From: Lepus europaeus
Lineage: Eukaryota; Chordata; Mammalia; Lagomorpha; Leporidae
Assembly: GCF_033115175.1 (NCBI RefSeq)
Contig: NC_084828.1
Coordinates: forward strand, 94,427,388-94,491,387
Direction of reading: 5' to 3'
DNA length: 64,000 nucleotides
Shown here: piece by piece, positions 46,601-58,600 of the stretch
How the letters are laid out: the number at the start of each line of letters is the position of its first letter
Numbering within the stretch: position 1 is the stretch's first letter
Translations under genes and position numbers: made by a program
Notes under the pieces: generated by a model
Seen by the model: the letters and a program-made list of their open reading frames with translations, nothing else
The model's database searches: none
What the model was told of the DNA's origin: nothing

Positions 46601-49600
46601 CTGAGACTGGGCCAGCCCAAGGCAGGAGCTGAAACTTCATCTAGGTCTCCCGCTTGGGTGGCAAGGGACAAGTACTTAGACCATCATCTGCTGCTTTTTC
46701 AGGCACATTAGCAGGAAGCTGAATTGGAAGTGGAGTGGCTGGTACTTGAATTGGCACTTTGATATAGGATGCTGGCCTTGCAAGTAATAACTTAACTCAC
46801 TGTGCCACCACACTGACCTCAACACATGTTTTCTACGATTTCCTTTCTTCTCCTTTAGTCCTAGAGACTACTTAGGATAAGAAAAAAGCAATATAAGGGT
46901 ACTTTGAAATGTCATTGGAAAAATGGAATTAAAACAAGTTCATTTTGGTTCAAAAATTTTTGAAATTCATGCATAAATTTTCTATAATGTGTATTTTCCA
47001 TGAATACTTTGAAGACTCCTGTGTGCGTGGATTTCAGCATTTTTTTCTTTTAGGATTTATTTATTTATTTGAAAGTCAGAGTTACACAGAGAGAGAAGAG
47101 GTAGAGAGAGAGAAAAAGAGGTCTTCCATCCGCTTTTTCACTCCCCAATTGGCCAATAGCTGGAGCTGCGCTGATCTGAAGCCCGGGGCCAGGAACTTCC
47201 TCCAGGTCTCCCACATGAGTGCAAGGGCCCAAGGACTTGGGCCACCTTCTACTGCTTTCCCAGGCCATAGCAGAGAGCTGGATCAGAAGTGGAACAGCCG
47301 GGACTTGAACCGGCACCTATGTGGGATGCTGGCACTGCAGGTGGAAGCTTTACCTGCTATGTCACAGCACCGCCCCTCACCACTTTTTACACCAAAATAA
47401 ACTTTTCTTTTAATTCCATTTTCCATAAACTTTTTTTAAAAATTTGTTTGAAAGGTAGAGTTAGAGACAGAGGCAGAGAGAGAGAGAGAGAGAGGGAAGT
47501 CTTCATCTGCTGGTTCGCTCCCCAAATGTTCACAACGGCTGGAGCTGAGCCAGTCCGAAGCCAGGAGCCAGGGGCTTCTTCCAGGTCTCTCATGAGGGTG
47601 CAGGGCTCAAGCACTTGGGGCATCTTCTATTGCTTTCCCAGACCATAGGAGAGAGCTACATCGAGAAGTGGAGCAGCCAGGACTTGAACCGGCGTCCATA
47701 TGGGATGCCGGCAGTGCAGGCTGCAGTTTTACTCACTATGCCACAGCACTGACCCCCTCCATAAAATTTTGAAGTATCCCTCTGGTTAAATACCAGCAGA
47801 CTAGAGTTCTAGATATACAGTTAAATTTGATCCCTCTTAGGATGGAGATATTTCATTCTTTGACAGTCTCTGGGAAGTGATTAAAACAAACTAGAGGTGA
47901 GGAAAATAGGAGATTGAGTTAATTTTGGCATGTGAGAAGAGCAGAAATTCTTGAACTATATTCACATTTAAATTTTAGGGCTATTGTAGACTTTATACAT
48001 TATTTATGGTTTTTCTTTTTTGAAAGGACTTATTTATTTATTTGGAAGACAGCAATAAAGGGAGAGGGGAGAAAAGGAAAAGAGTGGGAGAAGTATGCAG
48101 TATGCATTTCCCTCCGCAAATGGCCATAACAGCCAGGGCTGGGCCAGGCCAAAGCCAGGAGCCAGGAGCTCCACGTCTGGGTCTCCCCTGTGGGTGGCAG
48201 GGATCCACACACTTGGGCTGTCTTCTGTTGCTTTCCCAGGTGCATTGGCAGGGTGCGTTGAGTAGAAGCAGAGCTCAGGATATGCTGAGGAAATCTACCA
48301 TAAGCATTGTATTTTGAAAGATATGTTAGTAAAAGAAATAGGTAAAATTCATTACATTGTCAAAAAAATATACTTTTTGTGATTTCTGGGCTTCAAATTC
48401 CTGTAACTGGTAAGCTGTATTATTGTCATTAATGACAGTTTTTATGGATTTGTACTACCTTATAGGTTTTTAATTTTTCATAGGAATTTTGTTATTTCGG
48501 CTCCAAGTCGACTTTGTGAAGTTTATAGGGGAAGTGATCATTCCATTTCATATTTCTTGCCCAGGGTCACTGCTTTATAAGGCATACTATAATTGTGTTT
48601 TCAGATAGAGTTTAAAATTCCAACCAAATGTAATTTTAAGTGACTTTGTAAATGAAGCTACATGTACTGTTAATTTAATATCTTTTCCCCAGTAGGAGAA
48701 AAAGAGACTTCAGAGAGTTGGGGGACAATAGAATTTTTCCTTTTAAATTAATGAGATCAAGAGCATCCTGGACAGAGCTCTGATTTTCATCTTACTTGCT
48801 TTTTCTGTTTGGATCCTTTTGTTCTTTCCATGGAGCTACAGAATTTAAGTACTCTGAAAAAGTTTTATGTTTATTTCAGCCAAGTGCCTCTACCCAGAAT
48901 TGCCTGGAATTAGCTGTTCGGTAGTTTGTTTAGTTATTGTTGCAGAGAAACTTCTCCAGTAAGACTCTGCTGTGTTCTTCCACCAGATTCTTCCTTTTCT
49001 GAATTGAGTCGAAATGATGTAATAGCAAGTTTGTTAATGTAATGCCATAAAGATAGAATGTAGAATGACACAGTGAGAGTTGAAAAAAATATCTTTGTGG
49101 AGCCTAAGTAGATTACATTTTATGTACTGCCCATTGCCTGTCTCACTATCAATTGCTGCATGTACATGAATGTTATCTACAAATTAGTTTGTGATAGGGT
49201 CCCTAACAATGTTTCAGGGACATGGAATTGGCTGTCTGTGTATTATCTTGCTCCACTAATCTGTTCCTCTTAGCAACACAATGATGTAATCTGCGGTTTC
49301 TGTTTTATAGGTATAGGTAGGGAGGTTACGAGGAATTAAATAACATTCCTGAAATTACCCAGATGTATAGTTATAGGGCCTTTAACACTCTAGGAGTAGG
49401 GATGGGATTAAAGTCCAGGTATCTGGATTGACAGCCATGCTGCCTTATGAAGGGACATTATAAAGGTAACAAGGGGCTGGTGCTGTGGTGTGGTAGGCTC
49501 AGCCTCTGCTTGTGGTGCCAGCATTGTGTCCCAGCTGCTTCTCTTCTGATCCAGCTCTCTGCTATGGCCTGGAAAAGCAGTGGAAGATGGCCCAAGTACT

Positions 49601-52600
49601 TGGGCCCCTGCACCCACATGGGAAACCCAGAAGAAGCTCCTGGCTCCTGGCTTTGGATTAGCCCAGCTCTGGCCGTTGTGGCAATTTGGGGAGTGAGCCA
49701 GCAGATAGAAGATCTTTCTCTCTCTGCCTTTCCCTCTCTGTAACACTGCCTCTCAAATAAATAAATAAATATAATCTTTAACAAAAAACAGTAATTGCTT
49801 TCTAATAAAAAAGGTAACAAATACATTGTAAAATTTTTAAAAATGGAGAATGTCTTCATTAATACAGACCTGTGAGATAATAAACTTAATACATATTTCA
49901 GGAATAACTAGATTTTATTATGTGGGAACCACAGGAAAGCACAGTCATGTTTAGATTTTTTTTTTTTAAAGATTTATTTATTTACTTGAAAGAGTTACAC
50001 AGAGAGGAGAGGCAGAGAGAGAGAGAGAGAGAGAGAGGTCTTTCATCTGATGATTCACTCCCCAATTGGCTGCAGTGGCTGGAGCTGCACTGATCCGAAG
50101 TCAGGAGCCAGGAGATTCTTCTGGGTTTCCCAGGGCCCAAGGACTTGGGCCATCTTCTACTGCTTTCCCAGGCTGTAGCAGAGAGCTGGATCGGAAGTGG
50201 AGCAGTCGAGGACTCGAAATGGTGCCCATATGGGATGCCAGCACTGAAGGTGGCGGCTTTACCCACTACGCCACAACACCGGCCTCGATCTTTTTTTTTT
50301 TTTTTTTTTTTTAAGATTTTATGCATTTGAAAGGGTTAGAGAGAGAGAGAGAGAGAGAGGTCTTCCATTTGTTGGTTCACTTCCCAGATGGCCGCAACAA
50401 CCAGGGCTGAGCTAGGCTCAAGCCAGGAGCTTCATCCAGGTCTCCCCCATGAGTGGCAGCAGCCTATGCACTTGGGCCATCTGCTGCTGCTTTTTTCCAG
50501 CTATTGCCAAGGAGCTGGATCAGAAGTGGAGCAAACGGGACTTGAACCAGCACCCATATTGGATGCTGGCATTGCAGGCAGCAGGTTTACCCACTATGCC
50601 ACAGTGCTAGCCCCATGTTAGGATTTTTAGTTTAGCAGTTAGATACATCCCTTCCCTTCCCTTCCCTTCCCTCATTTCTTCTATTTCCGTTCTTTGCTAT
50701 GTCCTCTTTCTTAATGGTTCCTTTATTTTCTTTTATGCTACTTCTCAGTTCTGCTCTCGTACTTTCCCCACCTTAGAAGAGTACTTAAATTGTCAAAGTC
50801 AGAACTTAGCTGCATCAGAAAGCAATAGTGAGTGTGTAGGTATGGGCAGGTCAGGACTCTGGGAAGTGTGGCTCTCAAAGCTGGGACCACAAAAGCTCTC
50901 AGCCATGTGCTCTTAACAGGTTCTCCTGTGCCTGGAGATCTCACACAGGCCTCTTTCTTTGTCCTTGTACCTTCAGTTTCTCTGCTGCCTAGGCACTGAG
51001 CCAGCCTAGTGGTGTATGTAGAACTCTATTACCCAACCATTGTCATAATGATGGTATGCTATCCAAGGTATATGGGTAATCCACTGACCCAGTGAGGCAG
51101 CCCTGACCAGACAAAGCTAGCAAGTATTATTTTAGGCAGGGAATTTTAACAAAACAAAAGTCAGAAAAATTATAAAACAAAGGGAAGTTTTAATTTGGGT
51201 TAAATTGAGGGAAGGAGGAAAATTTACAAGGAAGACAGTCTAGATGTATGGTGAAACATTGTTAGTGTATTTTTTAGATATGAATGAAGATAATGACTTT
51301 TAAACTACATCAGACCTTGTGTGTTTATGAATATAATCTTTTTAAATGTTCACCTGGAAAGGCTAAAATCTAAAATGACTTCTAAATACTGAGTGTTTGC
51401 TGTGTGCTGGATAGGGGCAGCCATTAATTATTTTAGACCTCCCTCTTGGGGAGGTGGGTCTGCTATTTGAGCTGGGAACATGGTGTTCACTTTGGGTGGG
51501 CAAAATAAATCATTCACTAGACCTGAGAATCAATGTTTTCAGGCTGTTGCTGAAAACTAGCTTTACTCATAGAAGGAAGATTTCCAAATGTGAAAGCTGC
51601 TGAGAGGAGTGTAAGATGTCTTCTGAGTGCAAGGGACCAAGCTACGCTGCGAGTGTTAATTCACTCGTGCTCTTATATCCTGGTCTAAAGGGGAGTGAAG
51701 ACTTAGCTAGAAACTAGCACGTCAATGGGTGAGAAAGGAACAAACAAGTGTGAGGTGAGTTTAAGGAACTTCAGGCTGGAAGTACCCTTTTTCCACCCTA
51801 AACAGTTAAATACCATAGGTGTGCTTTCTTACATTTAAAATCTGTTATTTTTAAGTGGATTCAATAATGAACTCTGTACAAAATAAGCATTACCAGGAGA
51901 AGCCCTGGAGGAATGTTTTAATCATTAAGTAATACAATTTAAAAAAAGTTTGAGTGTCTGTGGAAAATCAGAGGTGATTAAGGCAAGATCCTTACCTTTA
52001 AAGAACTTAATCTAGTAGAGATTTGAATTATTTGCTTTTAGCATATAAAAGTTATGTTTGGAATAATAAACCTTTGCTTTATGGATAATAGAAATGTAAA
52101 GTTTAGCTAAATTCCAAGTTAACACATTTTAATTTTTGAAGTTTTAAAACTACCCATACTATAAAAGAAGTACATACTTATTGAAAATAGCCAGAAACAC
52201 AATTATACCTTGAGGGCATGGAAAGATACTTGGCTTGTTCAAGGCGATTCCTTATGGATTTTTTAACTTAAATTTTGCTTCCTTATGGATCATGGTGTTT
52301 TTTGTTGTTGTTGTTGTTATTTATCCATCCTTCCTCCCTTCCTCCTGCCCCCATTTTCTTTCTTTTTGATATTCTTAGTTTATAATTCAATGCCAAGCTT
52401 CTAGTAGATGCTCAATAAATATATCTGAAAATGTAGCTTCATAATCTGCTTCTTCGGACTCTTTCCACCTCCCAAGTCTGTGAAAGTTTGCCTATACTCT
52501 GTATATTTACTTACCGTCTTCCATTTCTTCACTTGTCTTTGTGAATCGCTTTCTTCAGATCAAAATCAAGCTTTGCGACTCTGTCTGGGTAGCACCAGTG

Positions 52601-55600
52601 TTGGAGGTCAGTATGGAGCCATCTCTGCCCTCAGTATTAACAATGACTGCTCAAGACTTCTTTGTGGCTTTGCTAAAGGACAGGTAAGATATGAATTTTC
52701 TTCTACTTGCAACAGTGTTATAACAACATCAGTTTTAAAAAATTAATGTCTGGGGCTTGCACTCTGACGTAGCAGGTAATGCCACTGCCCGCAGCGCCAG
52801 CATCCCATATGGGCACCGGTTCGAATCCCGGCTGCTCCACTTCTGAATCTGCTACGGGCTGAGAAAACAGTAGAGGATGGCCTAAGTCTTTGGGCCCCTG
52901 CACCCTTATGGGAGACCGAGAGGAAACTCAGCTCCTGGCTTCGGAAAGGTGCAGCTCAGGCCATTGTGCTCATCTGGGGACTGAACCAGGGGATGAAAGA
53001 CCTTTCTCTCTCTCTCTCTGCCTCTCTCTCTAACTCTGTCTTTCAAATAAATAAATATTTTAAAAAATTAAAATTAAAATTAATGTCTTAGATCAGTATT
53101 TTGGAGACCAATATATATGTTATAAAGTGATAGATCTGTAGATCTACCCTCAGATTGTTCAGTCTGCCTTTTATCTTGGTCAGATATTTTAATGGTTGTT
53201 ATTGATTGAGCCAGAGTCTAGAATTTATTTTATATCCTAACTCATGTATCTATTTGAGTAAAGAGCTTTTATAAATCAACCAGAGTGCTATATAAATATA
53301 CATCTTTACAGCATTATAAATAATTGTGGCTGCTTTTTTTGAATTTTTTTTTTTAGTTTGAGAGGCAGAGATTAAGAGAAGGAGAGTGAGCTCTTATCTA
53401 CTAGTTCACTCCCCAAATGCCAGCAATAGCCCACCTGGGACTGAAGCCAGGGGCTATGATCTTAGTCCCAATCTTTCATGTGGGTGGCAAGCATCCAACT
53501 ACCTGAGCCATCACCAGCGCCTTCCAGGGTCTGCATTAGCGGGAAGCTGGAGTCAGGAGCTGGAGCCTGGTATTGAACCCAGGCACTCCAAAATGCATGT
53601 GGGCATCCTAAATGGTGTCTTAACTGTTAGGACAAATGCCATGCACCCCTCCCCCACTTTTCTTTTTTGGTGGCTGCTTTTTAAATATCCTATACTCTGC
53701 TTTCTGTAGTCTTATTACTGTGTTCCTGGATAACTGTTTTGGCATTCTTTCTTTCCACTTCTGATACTGGTGATAGGTTCTGGTGTTTCCCATCTTCTGA
53801 TTTACACATCACTAGCTGGTTTGGCCGTAAGCCTTTCCTATGACTTTACCAATGCTAAACAGATTGGCTTATTAGAGAAATTTCGTTTACCACTGAGTAT
53901 AAGAACAGCATTGAAAATCCAAAGGGAAAAGTAGGTGGGGCAGGATGAGGGGTAGATGAAGATAAAGGCTCCATGCTTTAATGGGTCTGCAACCTTGAGG
54001 TATGTTTTAACTTTATAGTTCTTTGCCTGCGATGTTTATAGACGAGGACTAGATTATTGCAGCCAGAAGGCAGGATACTTAAGTCCAAAAAGAGCAATAA
54101 ATTTGTTTTTAAAGCACTTAGTTGTCTTATAGATCACCATGTGGGATTTGGCCAGTGGAAAACTCCTAAGATCAATAACAGATGCTCATCCTCCAGGAAC
54201 AGCTATATTGCATATCAAGGTAATAGCTCTGTTTTCTTTTTCTAATAATTTTTATGATTATACCTTCGTGTCCTTTTTAAGGTAAATTTCTCCATATTGA
54301 TAATCAGAAGTTCAAAAAGTATATTTAACATGAAGCTGAACACTTTGTGTAAATAGAATTATTCACTGTGAACTATGTTTTATTTGACTAACCCAACAAG
54401 TTGTTTTCTTTATATATTCAGCTTCAAGTTGTATTGAGGTCTAATAGATACAGCAGATTGATGTGGTCTTAGACTATGGCTTGGCAGCAAAGACAGGCAG
54501 CACCCTGCTGAGAACTCAGGTGGGACTTAAAAGGTCTTTTACCTTTCTGAATCTGCCAAAGTTTTATTGTTCTGTCAGTCTTTGTTGAGAGTTGCCTGCA
54601 GTTCAAGGCAGCAATTGTCAGAGAACTGGGGTTTGGACTATGTTTAGAAATGAATCTGTTGGTTTATTTTCTTTCAGGCCTCAAAAGGGGAAGCATTAAG
54701 ATCTTAGTCTTGGTTTCTCCTTCCAGGCCTGAAAAAAATAAACTGACTTAGGTAACAGATTTCATTTATGAATACAATGTGAATCTTGATTCTTGCATGC
54801 TGGCAAGCCTACATTCAGAAGCATAAAAGATAAAGACTATAACTAGAGAAGTCTAAAATCAGATCTTCTAGATTTTAATCATGTACACATTTTGTTGCTT
54901 AGCTGTGCAGAGCTCTCTTATCCATACATATGCTTTTTAAAGTCTGCAAGCATCTGGAGTTTATATGTCTGCATCTAGGTTAGTTACAAAAATGTCTTTT
55001 GTGACAAAGGAACGTTGAAGAAGCATTTAGTTACAATGAAAACAAGCAAGACAAGGAAAAGGAGGGAGAATTTTCCCTCTTTTAGAACATTATGGTAATT
55101 TACTTGACCTCCTTTTCATATGACATCTGCCAACTTCTGATATGTTACAATTGTTGGTGTATGTGTCTTACTTACCTCTTTTAATAGGTTAAGATCTTTG
55201 AAGGCAGATTCTGTTTGTCATCTATTTTTGTGTTTTACTTATAGTAGCTGCTCAATAAGTGTTTGATTGAGGAAATAAGTAGTTAAAGCTGTTTAAAAAA
55301 GGCCAGTCCTGTTTTAGAAAGCAACTTGCTAAAATTCCAGGGAGAAACAATAAGAAACAGAAGAGAAAAAAGCAGAAAAGAGAAGAATTCTGAGATTAAA
55401 AGCACACTTGTATGAGCCGTTGTGTTGCTTGGGAATGGTGATGAAAGTGTGTGTGCAGGTGCTGACGTGAGAGAGATACATGTGTTTGAATGCTTCTGAA
55501 GCCTTGGATTGACAGTGGCCACTTGACTTCAGTGCTCTCACTCATTGTTCTCTAAACCTAATCGTGCGTCCTGTCAATAACAATTTGGGCTTGCATGCTG

Positions 55601-58600
55601 TGTGTGTGTAATTATATGAATGTGCTTCACTACTTTTGAAGTACATTTTAAAGTGCATACACAAGAAGTAGAAAATTAAACAGAATATTAGTTCTATTAT
55701 TTTTCCTACACTCCAGTGAACCATCTCCTGCACAGCCCTAGGGCATATGCTTGCCACTTTGGCAACTGTTCATCTAGGATTTGAGAGCAGAGATGTACAG
55801 CTTCTGTGCTGTGTTGCTATGCCTGTGTTTGGGGTTGAGGAAGAGTTTTACAGTGGTCCCCTTTACCTCAGCCATCCCTGACCCAGAGCATTGAGGCTTC
55901 CCATTCAGGATGGGTCACCAACCTTTGAATTTAGTCACTGTAAATGATGAAAGTTAAGTTATCTCATTCTGTGTCCTGTAACTTTTAAAATAATGTTTAG
56001 CTATTTACTTTTTATTTATTAGAAAGTCAGAAAAATCTTTCAAAATGCCTACTTCCCCAGACGCCCACAACAGCAAAAGCTGTGCCAGGCTGAATCCAGG
56101 AGCCAAGAATTCTATCCAGGTCTCCCATGTGGGTGGCAGAAGCCAGGTACTTGAGCCATCACCTGCTGCCTCCCAGAGTATACATTTGTAGGAAGCTGAA
56201 ACTGGAGGCAGAACTGGGACGCAAACACAGACACTCAGATATAGGATGTCCTAAGTAACATATAAACTGCTGTGCCACACCCCTGCCCCAGTGTCCTGGG
56301 ACATTTGTCATACCCCACATGACCCTAAGACTGTTTGTTATTGAGAATATGATTTTATTTATTATTCTAAGTGTTCCAGGTTAGGTAATAATAATTGAAA
56401 TTTACTCTGTGGAAGGTCAAGGAAGTGGCACATTTTAGGAAGACTTACATAAAAAGTTAAAATGTTTTGGTTGTATTCAGACAAGTTTATTTTCCAGAGA
56501 TAGCCAGTAGGTTTTACTCTGTCTTTGTTCTTGAAAACCAGGAAACTACAACTGTATCTAGAGGCTCCTGTTCATCTAATAGCAAGTTAGAAAGCCTTAG
56601 TGTAAGATCCAAGTAGAGAGCTTCAGGGTCTTTTCAGTCATAGTTTTTAGTTTTCTTTTATCCTGATGAAAGGCGGTTTTGCTTGAAAGCCACAGTATTT
56701 TAAAGATATTAAGTGATTTCTATTCTAAATAAGGGTGTACATTTTTATGTTTCTCATGATGAGCTGAATCTAGTTTAAGTTATTTCAAATGCTGTTATAT
56801 GTGCATAGTGTGGATATTCAAAATTTAATAATTTTCCTTTATCTTCCTAACACTACACTGGTTGCTTAAAAATCTACAAGAAAGTAAATTCTGTCTCTGT
56901 TTAGTTTACAGATGATCCAACTCTTGCCATTTGCAACGACAGTGGAGGCTCTGTTTTTGAGTTGACATTTAAGTAAGAGACTCTTGGGATATTTGTTGAC
57001 AAATAAAAAGACTACATCTGGCTTAGTGATTTGAAATTGAACATGAAGAATTCTGGAAAGCCCACATGATTGAAAATAGATAATGGCTGTATATTATAAT
57101 TGCCTGAGGAGACTTATTGGACCTGAGTTCCAGGCCAGATCTTCTAAAATTTTCTCCCAATAGGTCTGAGTTGGGAATCTCGAGGGACTCCTGTGTGCTG
57201 TCAGGCTTAGGAGTCACTTTCTGGAGTCACTAATTCTGGTCTAGGTTCCAGACCAGTTGATTATAACCATAATAACCAGGTGTGAAGATGTTTTTAATAA
57301 CCTTTGAATTGCCCTGTTTACCCCTTAAGTAGGTGTAAACACTGTCTAGATACATGGAAGAACATTTATGAAGGTGAGGTTTAAAAAACATGTAGAAGAT
57401 AATATTCAGCATGTATTATGTTTCCATAAATTCTTCAAAGTTAGCAACCATCTTTGTTTCTTGTATTTCTCATAGCTTCTAACAATGCTGAATGCAAGGC
57501 AATTGCTGAAGAACTGCTGTTTGTTTATTCAGCTAATGTTCAATGATCATCTTCCATGTGTAGGCATTTATTTAGATACCAGAATTACAGCTATGAACCA
57601 GGCAAGGTTTCTGCTGCAGTAGAACTTACATTTTAATTGGGGTGAGAGTAGGGAGACAGATTATAAAACAACATGTAAATGAAGTAACCTCAGGTAGATA
57701 TGAGTGCTGTGTACCAAATTAATTAACAGGTCAGTGTGCTGGAGGGCACTTGAGGATAATGTAGAAAGATCTTTCTCCGAAAGTAACATTTGAAAAAAGA
57801 CCTGAATAATGAGCCATTCAACACATGCCAAGATCTGGAGGAAGTGTTCTAGGCAGAGAACATTCGACCACAAAGGCTTTGGAGGTGGGCACCAGCTTGG
57901 CTGGCTGATGAATGGAAAGCAGGCGGCTGTGGCAGAAGTGTGACTTTGTCAGGAAAGACAGGAGTGGGAGCAGAATAAAGTCAGGAGCTAGATCAGATAG
58001 GGCCTTTGGAGACATGGAGAAAGCATTCAGGTTCTATTTTTCACACCGTGGCAAACCGGTGGAGTGTTTTTAGCTGAAGAGTGACAGATTTGCCTGCATA
58101 GAAGAAGATTGTACCATTATCATGTGGAGTTTGGATTGTTAGGCAAGAGTAGGAGTCAGGAGGCTATTGTCAAGTGCGAACTAGAGATAGCAGTGCTGTA
58201 TTCATTAGTAAATTGATTCTGAACTTTTTGGTTACATTTTCAGAAGAGTGATGGGAGTGAGAACATGTGAATCTAGATGTCTGTTCAGTGGTTCCAAGGG
58301 TGAGGTTTGCTGTATTGAGCCTCTGCACTCTAAGCCTGAATTGAAGGATCATCCCATCACCCAGTTTTCATTATTGGCCATGGCATCCTTAACAAAGGTA
58401 GGTGTATTTTGAAAATGAAACTCATAACCTTTAGATGCTTTGAACACCAAACAATAGAAAATGATAAGGTAAATATTGAAAAACTATTTTTCTCCTAAAG
58501 ATACTGGTCATTGGATTGAAACCCTCCTTGAAAGTGTGGATGACTTTTCCCTATGGACGGGTAAGTAAGCCTCTTTCTGTTACTGACAAAAATAAGGGAT

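Larger units (their letters stand above)
46893..47782. repeat. Mariner-type foldback MITE, split by two SINEs
   Basis: Left arm 46893-47030 (GGGTACTTTGAAATGTCATT, AAAAATGGAATTAAAACAAG). Right arm 47388-47432 plus 47757-47782 (CCAAAATAAACTTTTCTTTT, AATTCCATTTTCCATAAA, TTTTGAAGTATCCC) is its inverse. No transposase. Confidence 0.65.
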
